Made by a program: the position numbers and the translations under genes | Notes under the pieces: model-generated | What the model saw: only the letters and a program-made list of their open reading frames with translations | Databases searched by the model: none | Told to the model about the DNA's origin: nothing | Shown: in pieces, positions 36,061 through 48,100 of the stretch | How the letters are laid out: every line of letters starts with the position of its first letter | Position numbering within the stretch: the stretch's first letter is position 1 | Assembly: GCA_949752795.1 (NCBI GenBank) | Contig: OX457060.1 | Span: forward strand, 104,730,949 to 104,794,948 | Origin: Hyperoodon ampullatus | Lineage: Eukaryota; Chordata; Mammalia; Artiodactyla; Ziphiidae | DNA length: 64,000 nucleotides | Direction: 5' to 3'

Positions 36061-36154
36061 TTTTCTGTTCTTAATCACTCTGCAGCTATAAATTTTTTTT
36101 AATTAAAAACCAAGAATGGACTCAAAAATTAATTCTTTCAGTAAGTGTTTTTAG

Positions 36155-36425
36155 AGGGCTCCCCATGAATTAGGTTTTGTGAATAAGTCAGCTCATCTTC
36201 CTGCTCTTACAAAGCTTATATTCCAGTGGGTACAAAAGACGATATCAAGGAAATATGAATAAGGTATTTCCAGGTATATTTGAGAACTGCTAAGAAATTA
36301 ATACAAGGACATGTAACAAAGATTAAGAGGGCTAGGAGAATGGAATGGGGAAAATAGTGTTTTTACTGGGTCGCATGAGCAACCTCTTAAGTTTGGAGTG
36401 GATCAAGGTTCAGTTCTTGCACATT
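36155..36425 (-). repeat. L2 LINE fragment, antisense, left part
   Basis: 'CTTCCTGCTCTTACAAAGCTTATATTCCAGTGGGTACAAAAGAC' near 36198-36240 is the reverse complement of the L2 3'UTR ('..CACTAGAATGTAAGCTC..'). The same antisense L2 appears to continue at 37373 after an opposite-strand L2. Confidence 0.6.
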
Positions 36426-36429
36426 ACCT

Positions 36430-37372
36430 CTGCTTTGTTTGTACACTCTGCCTTCATTACCTCACCCAGGCCTAGGGCTTAATTATGATGCCCGAAGGTA
36501 CCATATAATCTGGTTATCTTCCTCAAATGTGCTAACACTGGCAGTCACCTATCACAGTAAATGGTATTTTCCCTTTGCTAAGACCCAAAATCCTGGAGCC
36601 ATCCTGACTCCTTTTTCTGTCTTCTTATATCCAAAGCAAATTCTGTCAACTCTACCTTCAAACTATATCCAGTATTTTACCAGTTCTCACCACTGCTGCC
36701 ACCATTTTCTAAGACTTCCTGGATCTCTTGGTTGAATTACTGGAAATCTTCCTAACTGGTCTCTCTGGGTTCACTTTGCCCACATAGAGCTTCATTCCAA
36801 CATAGCAGAGTAAGCATGAATTGGAGGATGAGGATGTACCTCCTCTGTCCAAAGACTCCAATGGCTCTGATTTTACTCAAGTAAAATCACAAGTCTCAGC
36901 ATGGACTATAAGACCCTACCAGATCTGGCCCATGTCCCTTATGCTACTTCCCTTACATGCCACCCCTCTCTTCCTATTTCACTCTGGTAAACTGGCCTCC
37001 TTAATATTCATGAAACACACCAATAATACTTCTGGCTCAGGGCCTTTGCTCTTCTCCCTCTATCAGCATGGTTTGCTTCCTCAATTCCTTCAGGGCTTCA
37101 TCCAAATGTCACCTTCTCAGTGAGGCCCTCTTTTTAAAAATTGCAACCCCAATCCCTAGAACTTCTTATTCTCCATTTACAATTTATATTTGCTTCCCAT
37201 AAAGTATTATCTTCTGATGGATTTATTTTGTTGTATGATTTCTTCTTTACTAGGGTTTAAACATCATAAAGGCAGAGAGTTTTGTCTGTCATTCAATGTT
37301 GTATTCCAGTTGCAGAGGCAACTGCCTATCGTGTAAGTGTTCTTTCAACATTTATTGCATGAATGAATGTAG
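36430..37372 (+). repeat. L2 LINE 3' end, sense
   Basis: A long and readable L2 piece. It passes through 'TCTGTCAACTCTACCTTCAAACTATATCCAG' near 36642, 'ACTGGTCTCTCTGGGTTCAC' near 36755, 'CAAAGACTCCAATGGCTCTG' near 36850, 'AAGACCCTACCAGATCTGGCCC' near 36912, and 'CAGGGCCTTTGCTCTTCTCCCTC' near 37039. It continues through 'AATGTCACCTTCTCAGTGAGGCCCTC' near 37103 and the 3' end 'CAACATTTATTGCATGAATGAATG' near 37347. Frames are broken. It lies within an antisense L2. Confidence 0.85.
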
Positions 37373-37770
37373 TCCAGGAAATCTTCTCTGAGGAATAACA
37401 TTTGTTCTGAGGCCCTGATATCAAGAGACGGAAAACTATTAGACAGTCCGGTGGCAGAGAATATTCTAAGCAAAGGAAATGACCTTAGCAACCGTCAGCC
37501 TTTGAACAAAGAGAGACATGAAATGACTTATATTTTTAAATAATTGTCCTAACTTCTGTGTTAAGAACAGTAGTTGGAGTAAAATAAGTGAGGATGAAAG
37601 AGGTAGGGCCTAAGTTCCACGAAAAAGGAAATGGACAGGGCTTCCAGGCTATAGTAAGAAGTGGAATTTCATTTTAGATGAAAAAGGAAGCACAGCTGAA
37701 GGGGGCTATTAAAGGCATGGGTGGAGGGAAATATATAATCTGGTTGTATTTTTAAAAATCTATTGGCTAG
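37373..37770 (-). repeat. L2 LINE fragment, antisense, right part
   Basis: 'CTGAGGCCCTGATATC' near 37409 and 'GTGGCAGAGAATATTCTAAGCAAAGGAAATGACC' near 37451 are reverse-complement L2 ORF-end sequence ('GGAATATTCTCTGCC' on the minus strand). The 'GGGCTTCCAGGCTATAG' area follows further on. It appears to continue the antisense copy from 36155-36425. Confidence 0.5.
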
Positions 37771-38084
37771 CAAGGGATAGAATGTTATTTTTTACTTGGG
37801 AAAAGTAATCAGGGGAAACCACATTATCAAGATTTTTAAATCAGTAATATAAAGATTGTCTGTAGAATTAAGTCACTAAGGTTTCATACCTGAGAAGAAG
37901 TTGATGGTAGGTAAAATTTTCACTGAGTTCACATTTTTTTCAATATAATCTAAATATTCCTGAATATTCTAGATCGAAGTTATCAGTGGTCTCATTAGTA
38001 TAGCTGGAATGGTTTATTTTTCTGAAGCCTCCACAGTGATTAACAGTTCCAAACACTTTCCCTGAGTCTTTAAAAAAACCTATC
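37771..38084. other. Unassigned DNA
   Basis: No gene or named repeat is recognised before the truncated L1. Confidence 0.5.
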
Positions 38085-38889
38085 AAAGATGAAGGAAGTC
38101 ACTAAAAGTAGAACTACTATACGACCCAGAGATCCCACTACTGGGCATATACCCTGAGAAAACCATAATTCAAAAGGAGTCATGTACCACAATGCTCATT
38201 GCAACTCTATTTACAATAGCCAGGACATGGAAGCAACCTAAGTGTCCATTGACAGATGAATGGATAAAGAAGATGTGGCACATATATACAATTGAATATT
38301 ACTCAGCCATAAAAGGAAACGAAATTGAATTATTTGTAGTGAGGTGGATGGACCTAGAGTTTGTCATACAGAGTGCAGTAAGTCAGAAAGAGAAAAATAA
38401 ATACCATATGCTAACACATATATATATATAGAATCTAAAAAAAAAAAAAGTTCTGAAGAACCTAGGGGCAGGACAGGAATAAAGACGCAGATGTAGAGAA
38501 TGGACTTGAGGACACGGGGAGTGGGAAGGGTAAGCTGCGATGAAGTGAGAGAGTGGCATAGACTTATATATAATACCAAATGCAAAATAGGTAACTAGTG
38601 GGAAGCAGCCACATAGCACAGGGAGATTAGCTCGGTGCTTTGTGACCACCCAGAGGGGTGGGATAGGGAGTGTGGGAGGGAGATGCAAGAGGGCGGAGAG
38701 GGCGTCCCTGGTGACGCAGTGGTTGGGAGTCCACCTGCTGATGTGGGGGACGCAGGTTCGTGCTCTGGTCTGGGAGGATCCCGCATGCCGCGGAGCGGCT
38801 GGGCCCGTGGGCCGTGGCTGCTGTGTCTGCGCATCTGGAGCTTGTGCTCCGCAACGGGAGAAGCCACAGCAGTGAGAGGCCCGTGTACC

Positions 38890-38925
<36 letters not shown>

Positions 38926-39060
38926 AGAGAGAAGATATGCGGATATATGTATATGTATAGCTGATTCACTTTGTTATACAGTAGAAACTAACACACCATT
39001 GTAAAGCAATTGTGCTCCAATAAAGATGCTAAAAAAAAAAACCCAAAAAGATGAAGCAAG
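38085..39060 (+). mobile_element. 5'-truncated L1 (ORF2 end and 3'UTR) hosting a SINE
   Basis: The L1 body is 38099-39046. It begins in ORF2 near the YDP(A)I..LLGIYPE region and keeps the C-terminal frame to 38431 (ARTWKQPKCP, EYYSAIKGNEIELF). It then has the same 3'UTR as the full-length L1, AATAAA at 39019-39024 and a poly(A). A 14-bp duplication AAAGATGAAGGAAG / AAAGATGAAGCAAG at 38085-38098 and 39047-39060 (one mismatch) flanks it. A SINE interrupts the 3'UTR at 38700-38922. Confidence 0.93.
38700..38922 (+). mobile_element. CHR-type SINE inside an L1 3'UTR
   Basis: The body starts GGGCGTCCCTGGTGACGCAG, a diverged head compared with the usual GGGCTTCCCTGGTGGCGCAG, and ends in a poly(A) of about 31 bases. 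The host L1 3'UTR resumes with 'GAAGATATGCGGATATATG', matching the other L1 copy. A duplication is suggested by AAGAGGGCGGAGAG before and AAGAGAGAGAGAAG after, but purine repeats obscure it. Confidence 0.9.
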
Positions 39061-41804
39061 TTGTATTTATAGAACTTCCCAAAATATGCAGTTTATTAAA
39101 GATAATGTGTATGGATTTCCAAATGAAAATAGTATTATATTATCCAGAATATATCTCTGTGACAACAACGAATATGTGCTTTGGATACAAGTTTGACTTA
39201 ATTAATTTTTTAGAATTATTTTTATATACAGTTTCTGTTCATTGTTGCATATATGTGTATGAAATTCTACACCTATATTAATTAAATTTATGATAATAAA
39301 TATAATCAATAAATATAATGAATAACTACTAGTAATACAAATTGTAATAAATTTAATATGAATATTAAATTGATCAAATTAATATAATTAATGTTAATCA
39401 CATTTTTAATAAAATTCTAATATTAATAAAATGATAACATTTTATAGTACATTGGTATAAATGTAGACATTTGTGTCTACAACAAATGTCCTGTATGTAT
39501 GTTAGCACACCACTGAGATACATGACTAAAAGCTAAATCTGACAAGGAAATATGGATAGAAAAGTCCATGGAAGTTGCTAGCATTTTTTTTAATGCAAAC
39601 CCTATAAGTGAGGAGTTGCAATTTTACCTTTTAAAAAATTAAGAAGAGGAAATTAAACATATTCCATTTGTTTCATTATGATTGCTTTCTATTTTCAATT
39701 CTGGTGCATATTTATATAAGTAGAAGAAACAGAATTTTCAAATTTGTAGCAGTTAAGTGTGAAACCTACTTGTATAGAATATAAATTCTCTTTCATTTTG
39801 TGTTTCATTGTGATGTACAATGAGATTTATATTTAAAGAATCAGAATATGGGAGAAAAAGGGATAGAAATGAGTAACATTTTTGAGCTATTTGGTCATCC
39901 AGTTATTGTGCTTCTGCTCTGCTCTCATTTAACCTCTTATGTCTGCATTACTTTAATGCATATGTAAAATGTCTTCATCAGCCAAACAGCAGTCAGCTCA
40001 GCATAAAGAAGTGCGGCATTGAGGCTCAATGACATAGTCAACAGTCTTAAAAGTTATTGGTGGAGTTAAGAATAGAAATTATATATTTTCTAACAACCCC
40101 AGCACATTTTATGTCAGACACTGATTTCTACTTATCTTTCAGAATTAATTTAAGATGATTCGAAATTATATTGCAGAAAAAGCTTTCCGTATCTTCAGTG
40201 TGTTGTGAAATGCATATTTAGATTAAAAAGGCCCTGGCATTTTGTGATTGGTGGTTTATTCGTCCATCTGAAAATCAGCAGAGATGTTTCCTGCAAGGTA
40301 AAAATATAACTGGGTTTTTCTTCCCCCAGTATTATTACTAGTAGTTTACCTGCAGAAGATCAGTGGAAGCATATATGGACCATTTTGTTACTTTCTCATA
40401 TTCAGGTGCTTTATCCACCTTGCCAGCCTCCACTGAGTAAATGACAGTAACACTGTAATATTACACGTTTTTCCTCTACTTTAGGAAGCTACCTCACAGA
40501 ATTTCATGAAGATTCAGATAAACAAGGCTGAACCTTCAGAAAACCTGACACTACTCATCAGTTTAAACATTTTCTTTTTCCTTCTCTGTTTATTCTACTT
40601 TGCTACAAAAAATTTTTTCTATTACCCATAATAACTAGTTAAAACTTGTTCATGTCCTTTTACTTCATCTGACAGCAAATTCCTTATACCTGTATTCCAA
40701 ACATAGTTATTTGTATTGGTTGGATCTACAATCATTCTTTTGCCCTGACTACTCTCATATCAAGTAAACTACGGAAATAGCTGGCTGTGAAATCGGTATT
40801 TATACAAAGGTTAATACAACTTAAATTCCAAAAAATAAAGGCAAAATCTTTCAATGGCTCCTGTTATTCATCTATTAGTTAACCTGACCCAAAAAGTCAG
40901 CATGGCGCAAAATAATTTATATTGTTATACTTAAAAAGCCATGACACATTTCAGCTTTGGTGTAGAGGATTGTTTTATCCCTATAGAGAAAAGACAAATC
41001 TATTTGGCTGCCCATGGTGGGTATTGCAATAACTCACTACATTTTCCATATTTATTCACTTGTTATCCCAGTATTGGCACTTATAATTGATAACGGACCT
41101 TTCAAAAATACCAGTATAGTAAATCAAAACATGAGAAAGCATGGTATGCATCAAATTAAGTTGTGATATGCCATTAAAAGTAATGATCTAGCAATTCCCT
41201 TGAATATGAATAAATTGAACATTGCTTCCCCATTGTGTAGGAAGGGGATGGAGCTGAGAAAGAGAAAAGGCAGGAAAAGAAGCTTTGAATGAAAGATACA
41301 TGGTAGATAACTTATGCTTTTACAAATCTAACCCAAGAAAAGGTGTTTATGGCTTATGATTAATCAACAAGAAGAATAATAGATAACTTCTATATTAAAG
41401 GATACATATCTGTGTTCCTGCTGTTTCCCCAACATCCATTAAAGTGTCTGCTTGTAGTAAGTGTTCAGTAAATTTTTGAAGGATATCAGCTTAAACGTCA
41501 CTTCCCAGTGACGTTTGAGAATAGCTTATTATAACCATCATCATAATTTTGACTAAATCATTATTCCAATTTTGTTTTTGGCTCAAAGACTGAAAATGCC
41601 AGAGGAGCCAAGACAGGATCTATATTTACTCACCATGGTATGTGACCCCAGAGGTATGTCTAGTCCAGAGTAGATGTTCAATAAAACTGTGCTGAGTAAA
41701 AGACTGCATGAATGGACCTTCACAGATATGTGAACACCATGGAGAATATTTCAGAAATAATATCTATTATTATCATGAGCTAATCTTCTAAGTAAAATAT
41801 ACAG
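39061..41804. other. AT-rich DNA with little recognisable content
   Basis: A very AT-rich patch with TAAT/AATA units lies at about 39250-39440. Small L2/MIR-like 3' motifs ('AGTAAGTGTTCAGTAAATTTTTGAAGGAT' near 41456; 'AGTAGATGTTCAATAAAACTGTGC' near 41671) hint at old debris. I see no gene. Confidence 0.5.
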
Positions 41805-44800
41805 GTCCAGTAAATAAATAAAATAGAGATTTAAAAAGCAATAGAAAAAATCAATAAAACCAAGAGCTGGTTCTTTGAAAGGGTAAACAAAATTGACACA
41901 CCTATGACCAGGCTCACCAGAAGAAAAAAGACAGAACCCAAATAAACAAAATAAGAAATGAAAAAGGAGCAACAACTGATACTGCAGAAATACAAAAACT
42001 CATAAAAGAATACTATGAATAATTATATGTCAACAAATTCAACAACCTAGAAGAAATGGACAAGTATCTAGAAACTTACAGCCCACCAAAACTGAATCAA
42101 GAAGAAACTGATAATTTGAACAGACTGATCACTAGAAGTGAAATAGAATTTGTAATTTAAAAGCTCCCTACAAACAAAAGTTCAGGACTAGATGGCTTCA
42201 CAAGCGAATTCTACCAAACATACAAAAGAGAACTTTTGTCAATCCTTCTCAAACTCTTCCAAAAGATTGAAGAGGAAGGAACACTCCCAAAGACTTTTTA
42301 TGAAGCCACCATCACTCTGAAACCAAAACCAGACAAAGACACGACCAAAAAAGAAAATTACAGGCCAATATCTTTGATGAATATAGATGCAAAAATTCTC
42401 AACAAAATATTATCAAACCGAATCCAACAACACATAAAAATGATCATACACCATGACCAAGCGGGATTCATCCCTAGTTCACAAGTATGGTTCAACATAT
42501 GCAAATCAGTCAATGTGATATACCACATCAACAAAAGAAAAGACAAAACCCACATTATTATCTAAATAGAGGCAGAAAAAGCATTTGACAAAATTCGACA
42601 TCCATTCATGATAAAAACTCTTACCAAAGTGGGTATAGAGGGAAAATATCTCAACATAATAAAAGCTATTTATGACAAACCCACAGCCAATATAATACTC
42701 AATGGTGAAAAGCTGAAAGCCTTCTTGCTAAAATCTGGAATAAGACAAGGATGCCCACTCTCACCACCTCCATTCAACACAGTATTGGAAGTCCTAGCCA
42801 CAGGAACCAGACAAGAAAAAGAAATAAACATATCCAAATTGGAAGGGAAGAGGTAAATTTGTCATTATATGCAGATGACATGATACTATATATAGAAAAT
42901 CCTAGAGACTCCACACAAAAACTACCAGAACTGATAAATGAATTCAGCAAGGTAGTAGGATACAAGATTAACATACTGAAATCAGTTGCATTTCTTTACA
43001 CTAACAATGAAATATCAGAAAGAGAATGTAAAAAACAATATCTTTTAAAATAGCACCAAAAAAAAAAAATATTTAGGAATAAGCCTGAGCAAGGAGGTGA
43101 AAGACTTATGTGCTGAGAACTATAAACCATTAATAGAGGAAATGGAAGATGATTAAAGAAATAGAAAGATATCCCATGCTTTTGGATTGGAAGAATTAAT
43201 ATTGTTAAAATGGCTATACTACCCAAAGCAATCTACAGATATAATGCTATCCCTATCAAATTACCCATGACATTTTTCACAGAACTAGAACAAATAATCC
43301 TAAGATTTATATGGAGCCATAAAAACCCAGAATTGTCAAAGCAATCCTCAGAAAAATAGCAAAGCAGAAGACCTAACCCTCCCAGACCTACCTCAGACAA
43401 TACTACAAAGCTACAGTAACCAAGCGACATGGTATTGACACAAAAACAGACATGGATTAATGGAACAGAATAAAATCCATACACCTATGGTCAATTAATC
43501 TTCAACAAAGGAGGAAAGAATATACAGTGGGAAAAAGTCTCTTCAGCAAGTGATTTTTGGAAAGTTGGGCAGTGACATGTAAATCAATGAAGTTAGAACA
43601 CCCCCTCACACCATACACAAAAATAAACTCAAAGTGGCTCAAGACTTAAACTTAAGACATGACACCATAAAACTCCTAGAAGAGATCATAAGCAAAACAT
43701 CCTCTGACATAAATCATACCAATATTTTGATAGGTTTCCCAAAGCAATAAAAATAAAAACAAAAATAAACAAAAAGGACCTAATCAAACTTACAAGCTTT
43801 TACACAGCAAATGAAACCATAAACAAAATGAAAAGACAACCTACAGAATGGAAGAAAATATTTGCAAATGATGTGACTGACAAGGGCTTAATTTCCAAAA
43901 TATGCAAACAGCTTATAAAACTCAACAACAAAAAAACAAACAACCCCATCGAAAAATGGGCAGAAGACCTAAATAGACATTTCTTCAAAGAAGACATACT
44001 GATGGCCAATAGGCACATGAAAAGATGCTCAACATCACTAATTATTAGACAAATGCAAATCAATACTACAATGAGGTACCACTTTGCACTGATCAGAATG
44101 GCCACCATTAAAAAGTCTACAAATATCAAATGCTGAAGAGGGTGTGGAGAAAAGAGAATCCTCCTGCACTGTTCGTGGGAATGTAAGTTGGTGCAGTCAC
44201 TGTGGAAAACAGTATGGAGGTTCCTCAAAAACCAAAAAATAGAATTACAGCATGATCCAGCAATCTCACTCCTGGTTATATATCCAGATAAAACTATATT
44301 CAAAAAGATACATGCACCCCTATGTTCATAGCAGCATCATTTACAGTAGCCAGGACATGGAAGCAACCTAAATGTCCATCAACAGAGGAATGGATAAAGG
44401 AGATGTGGTACATATAGGAATGGGATATTATTCAGCCATAAAAAAGAATGAAATAATGCCATTTGCAGCAACATGGATGGACCTAGGGATTATCATACTA
44501 AGTGAAGTAAGTCGGAAAGAGAAAGACAAATACCATAAGATATCACTTATATGTGGAATCTAAAATATGGCACAAATGAACTTATTTACGAAACAGAAAC
44601 AGACTCACAGACATAGAGAGCAGATTTATGGTTACCGCGGGGAAAGGAAGGTGGGGAAGGGATGGAGTGGGAGGTTGGGGTTAGCAGATGTAAGCTATTA
44701 CATAGAGACTGTATAACTAGCAAGGTCCTACTGTATAGCACAGGGAACTATATTCAATATCCTGCGATAAACCATAATGGAAAAGAATATAAAAAAGAAT

Positions 44801-44894
44801 GTATATGTATGTATAACTGAATTACTTCACTGTACAGCAGAAATAAGACAACATTGTAAATCAACTATACTTCAATTTACAAATATATAATATA
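41805..44894 (+). mobile_element. 5'-truncated L1 of a second 3'UTR lineage
   Basis: The element begins in ORF2 between endonuclease and reverse transcriptase and runs through the ORF2 stop at about 44563. Its ~330 bp 3'UTR is unlike the other L1s here: it has 'GTTACCGCGGGGAAAGGAAGG' near 44631, 'TACTGTATAGCACAGGGAACTATATTCAATATCC' near 44729 and 'AACATTGTAAATCAACTATACTTCAA' near 44850. That 3'UTR type is common in cetartiodactyl genomes and appears older than the main L1. The poly(A) end is replaced by or merged with the SINE at 44895. No 5' duplication is found. Confidence 0.88.
41850..44563 (+). pseudogene. L1 ORF2 remnant, broken
   Basis: Pieces of ORF2 are readable in changing frames. 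42236-42565 carries [19 protein letters not shown] and HHDQAGFIP. Immediately after, motif A reads [10 protein letters not shown], with an in-frame TAA at 42563-42565 and the usual first Asp replaced by Glu (codon GAG at 42569). 42608-42856 contains RQGCPLSP. The next frame has the catalytic YADD box at 42868-42879. 43828-44136 carries [19 protein letters not shown], followed by a stop inside the C-terminal Cys-rich motif. 44372-44563 has YYSAIKKNEIMPFAATWMDL. The upstream endonuclease is missing because of 5' truncation. It cannot encode an active protein. Confidence 0.9.
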
Positions 44895-45113
44895 GGGCTT
44901 CCCTGGTGGCGCAGTGGTTGAGAGTCCGCCTGCCGATGCAGGGGACACGGGTTCGTGCCCCAGTCCAGGAAGATCCCACATGCCGTGGAGTGGCTGGGCC
45001 CGGGAGCCATGGTCGCTGAGCCTGTGCGTCCGGAGCCTGTGCTCCACAACAGGAGAGGCCACAACAGTGAGAGGCCCACGTACCGCAAAATAAATAAATA
45101 AATATATAATATA
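44881..45113 (+). mobile_element. CHR-type SINE at the end of an L1
   Basis: The body, 44895-45099, begins GGGCTTCCCTGGTGGCGCAG and ends GTACCGCA followed by (TAAA)n. A perfect 14-bp duplication AAATATATAATATA occurs at 44881-44894 and 45100-45113. It inserted into the AT-rich 3' end of the second-lineage L1. Confidence 0.94.
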
Positions 45114-45124
45114 TATGAATACAT

Positions 45125-45158
<34 letters not shown>

Positions 45159-45176
45159 ATATATAATATGTATATA
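45114..45176. repeat. (TA)n microsatellite next to a SINE tail
   Basis: Long alternating TA runs with short breaks (ATATATTATATATA), probably expanded from the AT-rich target site and SINE tail. Confidence 0.85.
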
Positions 45177-48100
45177 TACAAGTCCAATCACAAGAATCAT
45201 AATTATGTGCAGGATACAGCTATTCCCACTTTTGGGAAAGTAACTCAAAATCCACCCTATTCATAGTTAGAGAACAATAGTGAAGACAGTAATGTTAGTA
45301 TGTTTTATATAATACATATGATTGCGTTATACTTATTACTGTGTGGTATATCCCGTATATATTTTATGGCTGTGTACAGAGGTAAGACACACATAAATAC
45401 AATGCAGATGTCTTCGTGTAACAAAACCATATCTTATAACTATATTGACGCATTGCTTAGTTCACCTGAAACCCGATTATACCATGCTTGACTCTCTGAA
45501 AAGCAATCACCCCTCCAGAATAGTTCACTCAGTACTGATTGATGAGAATAGAAACATCACTTGTCGTTACGCAAGTGCTTTGATTTGTATAAGCTGTACA
45601 AGAGAGAGATACGGTGACAACGCCACCCCTTCCCCAACTCCAGCCCCATTTTTCTTTTCAATCCTCTGGAGCCTTTGTATTGATTACTATTAACTCTGAG
45701 ATGCTGTCTCTATAGCAGAACCACAGAATTGTAGGTGGACTGCCTATAACCACTTATTCCTTAAGTCCTGTTTAAAAGTCTATCTAGCTTCCTACCTGGA
45801 ATATCAGTATTTTCTATGAAATAGTAGTAAAAAGTCATTATGAAACATGAGCATTACTCTGTAAACCCATTGATATGTTCAGGAAGTAAATGCCATTACC
45901 TCAATTTTATATATGGCTGTACTGATGTAGTAGTTAATTCTGTGCTTCCCATCGCACGCACACAAACACACACATACCCACACAGGTGCATACACAACAA
46001 GGAATGTTTAAACACTGTAGTTAATAATTTTATATATTTTTTTCTGAGTTTATAAGTGGGATGAATGAAAAGACAGTTCAAATTTTAGGGTGATATTAGA
46101 ACAGTGTCAGATACTATGGTTTACACAAGTTTAGTAGAGATCATTTCTTGTTACTGAAGTAAATGTCTCTTTTCATACCATATTTAGTCTAAAGTGGTTT
46201 TTCCCAATGAAGTATATAATAATACTGAGGGTCCACATACTATTTTTTATGACCATTGACTACTTAACAAAGAGGACTGTAATCAACAATTAATAAGAAG
46301 ACAAATTAGTAATCAAATATATAACATAGTTGTCCTACCCTTACTTTAGGATCATACCAGATAAGTACTGTAGGATCCATTATTGTGACAAATGGCCTTA
46401 TTAAGGAACACTTAGTTGTTGAAAAAAAAAAGTCAATTAGTCAAAGTCTTACATTAAAAATCAGCTTACACACTAGCACACTTCATTGAATTTTAAACAA
46501 ACTGAATAATATCTTTGAAATTTTGGTACCATTTATTTTGAACATTTATTAAACACATGTCTAAGCCAGTAATCAAAAGACAGCTATACATAAAAGAAAG
46601 TATAAAAATTAATTAGCCATAGACAGCGTGAGGTATATGAATACAATCAATAACTATAAATATTAAAGTGTAGTAAACTTCTTGTTACTGACCTTTTCTC
46701 TAACTCTTTTGGTAAACAGAGTAAGTTTCATTAATAAAAAAGAACTCGTTTTTAAAACTCATTACTTATGACAAGAGAACATATTTCTTCCTACCTGAAT
46801 GGGCTTTTGTGAGTATGTGCACCCACTAATAAGAAATAATCTTTAAGAAAACAGTTTAGTTCCTTTGCCATAGCTGTTTACTTGCAAAAAACAATTTTAA
46901 ATTTAAAATAAAAGGCTACCCCTGGAATTTAAATGATACTTAGTCTGCTATTTAAAAATCTGGGGAAATACAACCCCACGGTATACACATTTGGTTCAAA
47001 TTTTCCACAGTTTAAACTACCACCAAGCTAGTCAAATGCATATTTAAGAATCCTCAAGTTAAGGATGCAGTTCTAAACACACTTAATGTGAGCTCAGCCT
47101 CACCCCTCCCCCAGCCCGAGGCACTTAAGAGGAATGAAATCTATCTTCTTTCTAAAAGTTAATTTGCACTCATTTTAGAGCATTTCTTCTGGGAAATTAA
47201 GGCAAACCTCTGAGGCATAGAGCCTAGTCATTAGAAATGCTCTACCAGAGAAGCTGATAATTTATATAAGCAAATCTTTAATAAGATTTATTAAGATCTG
47301 AAAATAGTAGAGCAGCCTCTCTTTCACTTTATTCCTGATTTGTGTATTCGTTGTAGTGGGATACTGAGAGAGAGGGCAGAGAGGGAGTCACAAAAATAGA
47401 GCTTTGCACAAGAAGTACACAAGATCGCAAGGCAGAGGAAGCCCACAAGCCTGGAAGGTCCTCCTGCTGGGTGTGCACATGGCATTCCACTCAGCCCATA
47501 TGAAACACTGGATTGTTTAGCAACGGCAGACTCCAAGAGCAGAGGGAACACGGTGTTGCAAACGTTTTCCCTAAATGAAGTTAGTAAACTAATCATGTTT
47601 CCAGGGCTCTTCCTGACAGGTTGATTTCCCACCTGGCAAAGCCAAGCTTCTCCGACTCTAACCACCTACAGGGTAGAGACCTGTTTCCAGCTACTCTTGC
47701 GGCAATATGCAGGCTGCCACTATGCCACTGAGGCCGAGCAAACTTGATACCCTGTCTGAATAATGTCCCAATATGCCTGGGATTAAGAATAAATCTTTTA
47801 AAATGAAAAGTCAAGCAGGAAATATGTATAACGTACTAGCCTTTGGGGTAAAACTCCTCCAAAAGAAAAGTGTTTTGACTCGATTTTAAAAGACTGCTGG
47901 GGAATTGTGCATGTTTGAGGAAGGCATCTTGTAAAAAGTATAAACCCATCATAAAGCTTGTAAAAGCAAAGATCTTTGTCAAAAAATAAAATATATTTTA
48001 GAGACCCCTCATGAACCTTCCTTGGAAAGGCAGCTATAGCCAACCTCCTGACTGTGATGTGAGAAGACAGTTAAACACCCCACTGAAACCATTTTCACCA

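Noticed and set aside
39250..39440. AT-rich patch considered as a replication origin or matrix attachment region
   Set aside because: AT-richness alone is not evidence; no recognised motif set or functional mark is visible.
47324..47814. Minus-strand open frames of 113 and 73 codons in the repeat-poor block
   Set aside because: They overlap in different frames, have no domain and no clear splice-site context. Possible exon status cannot be supported from sequence alone.
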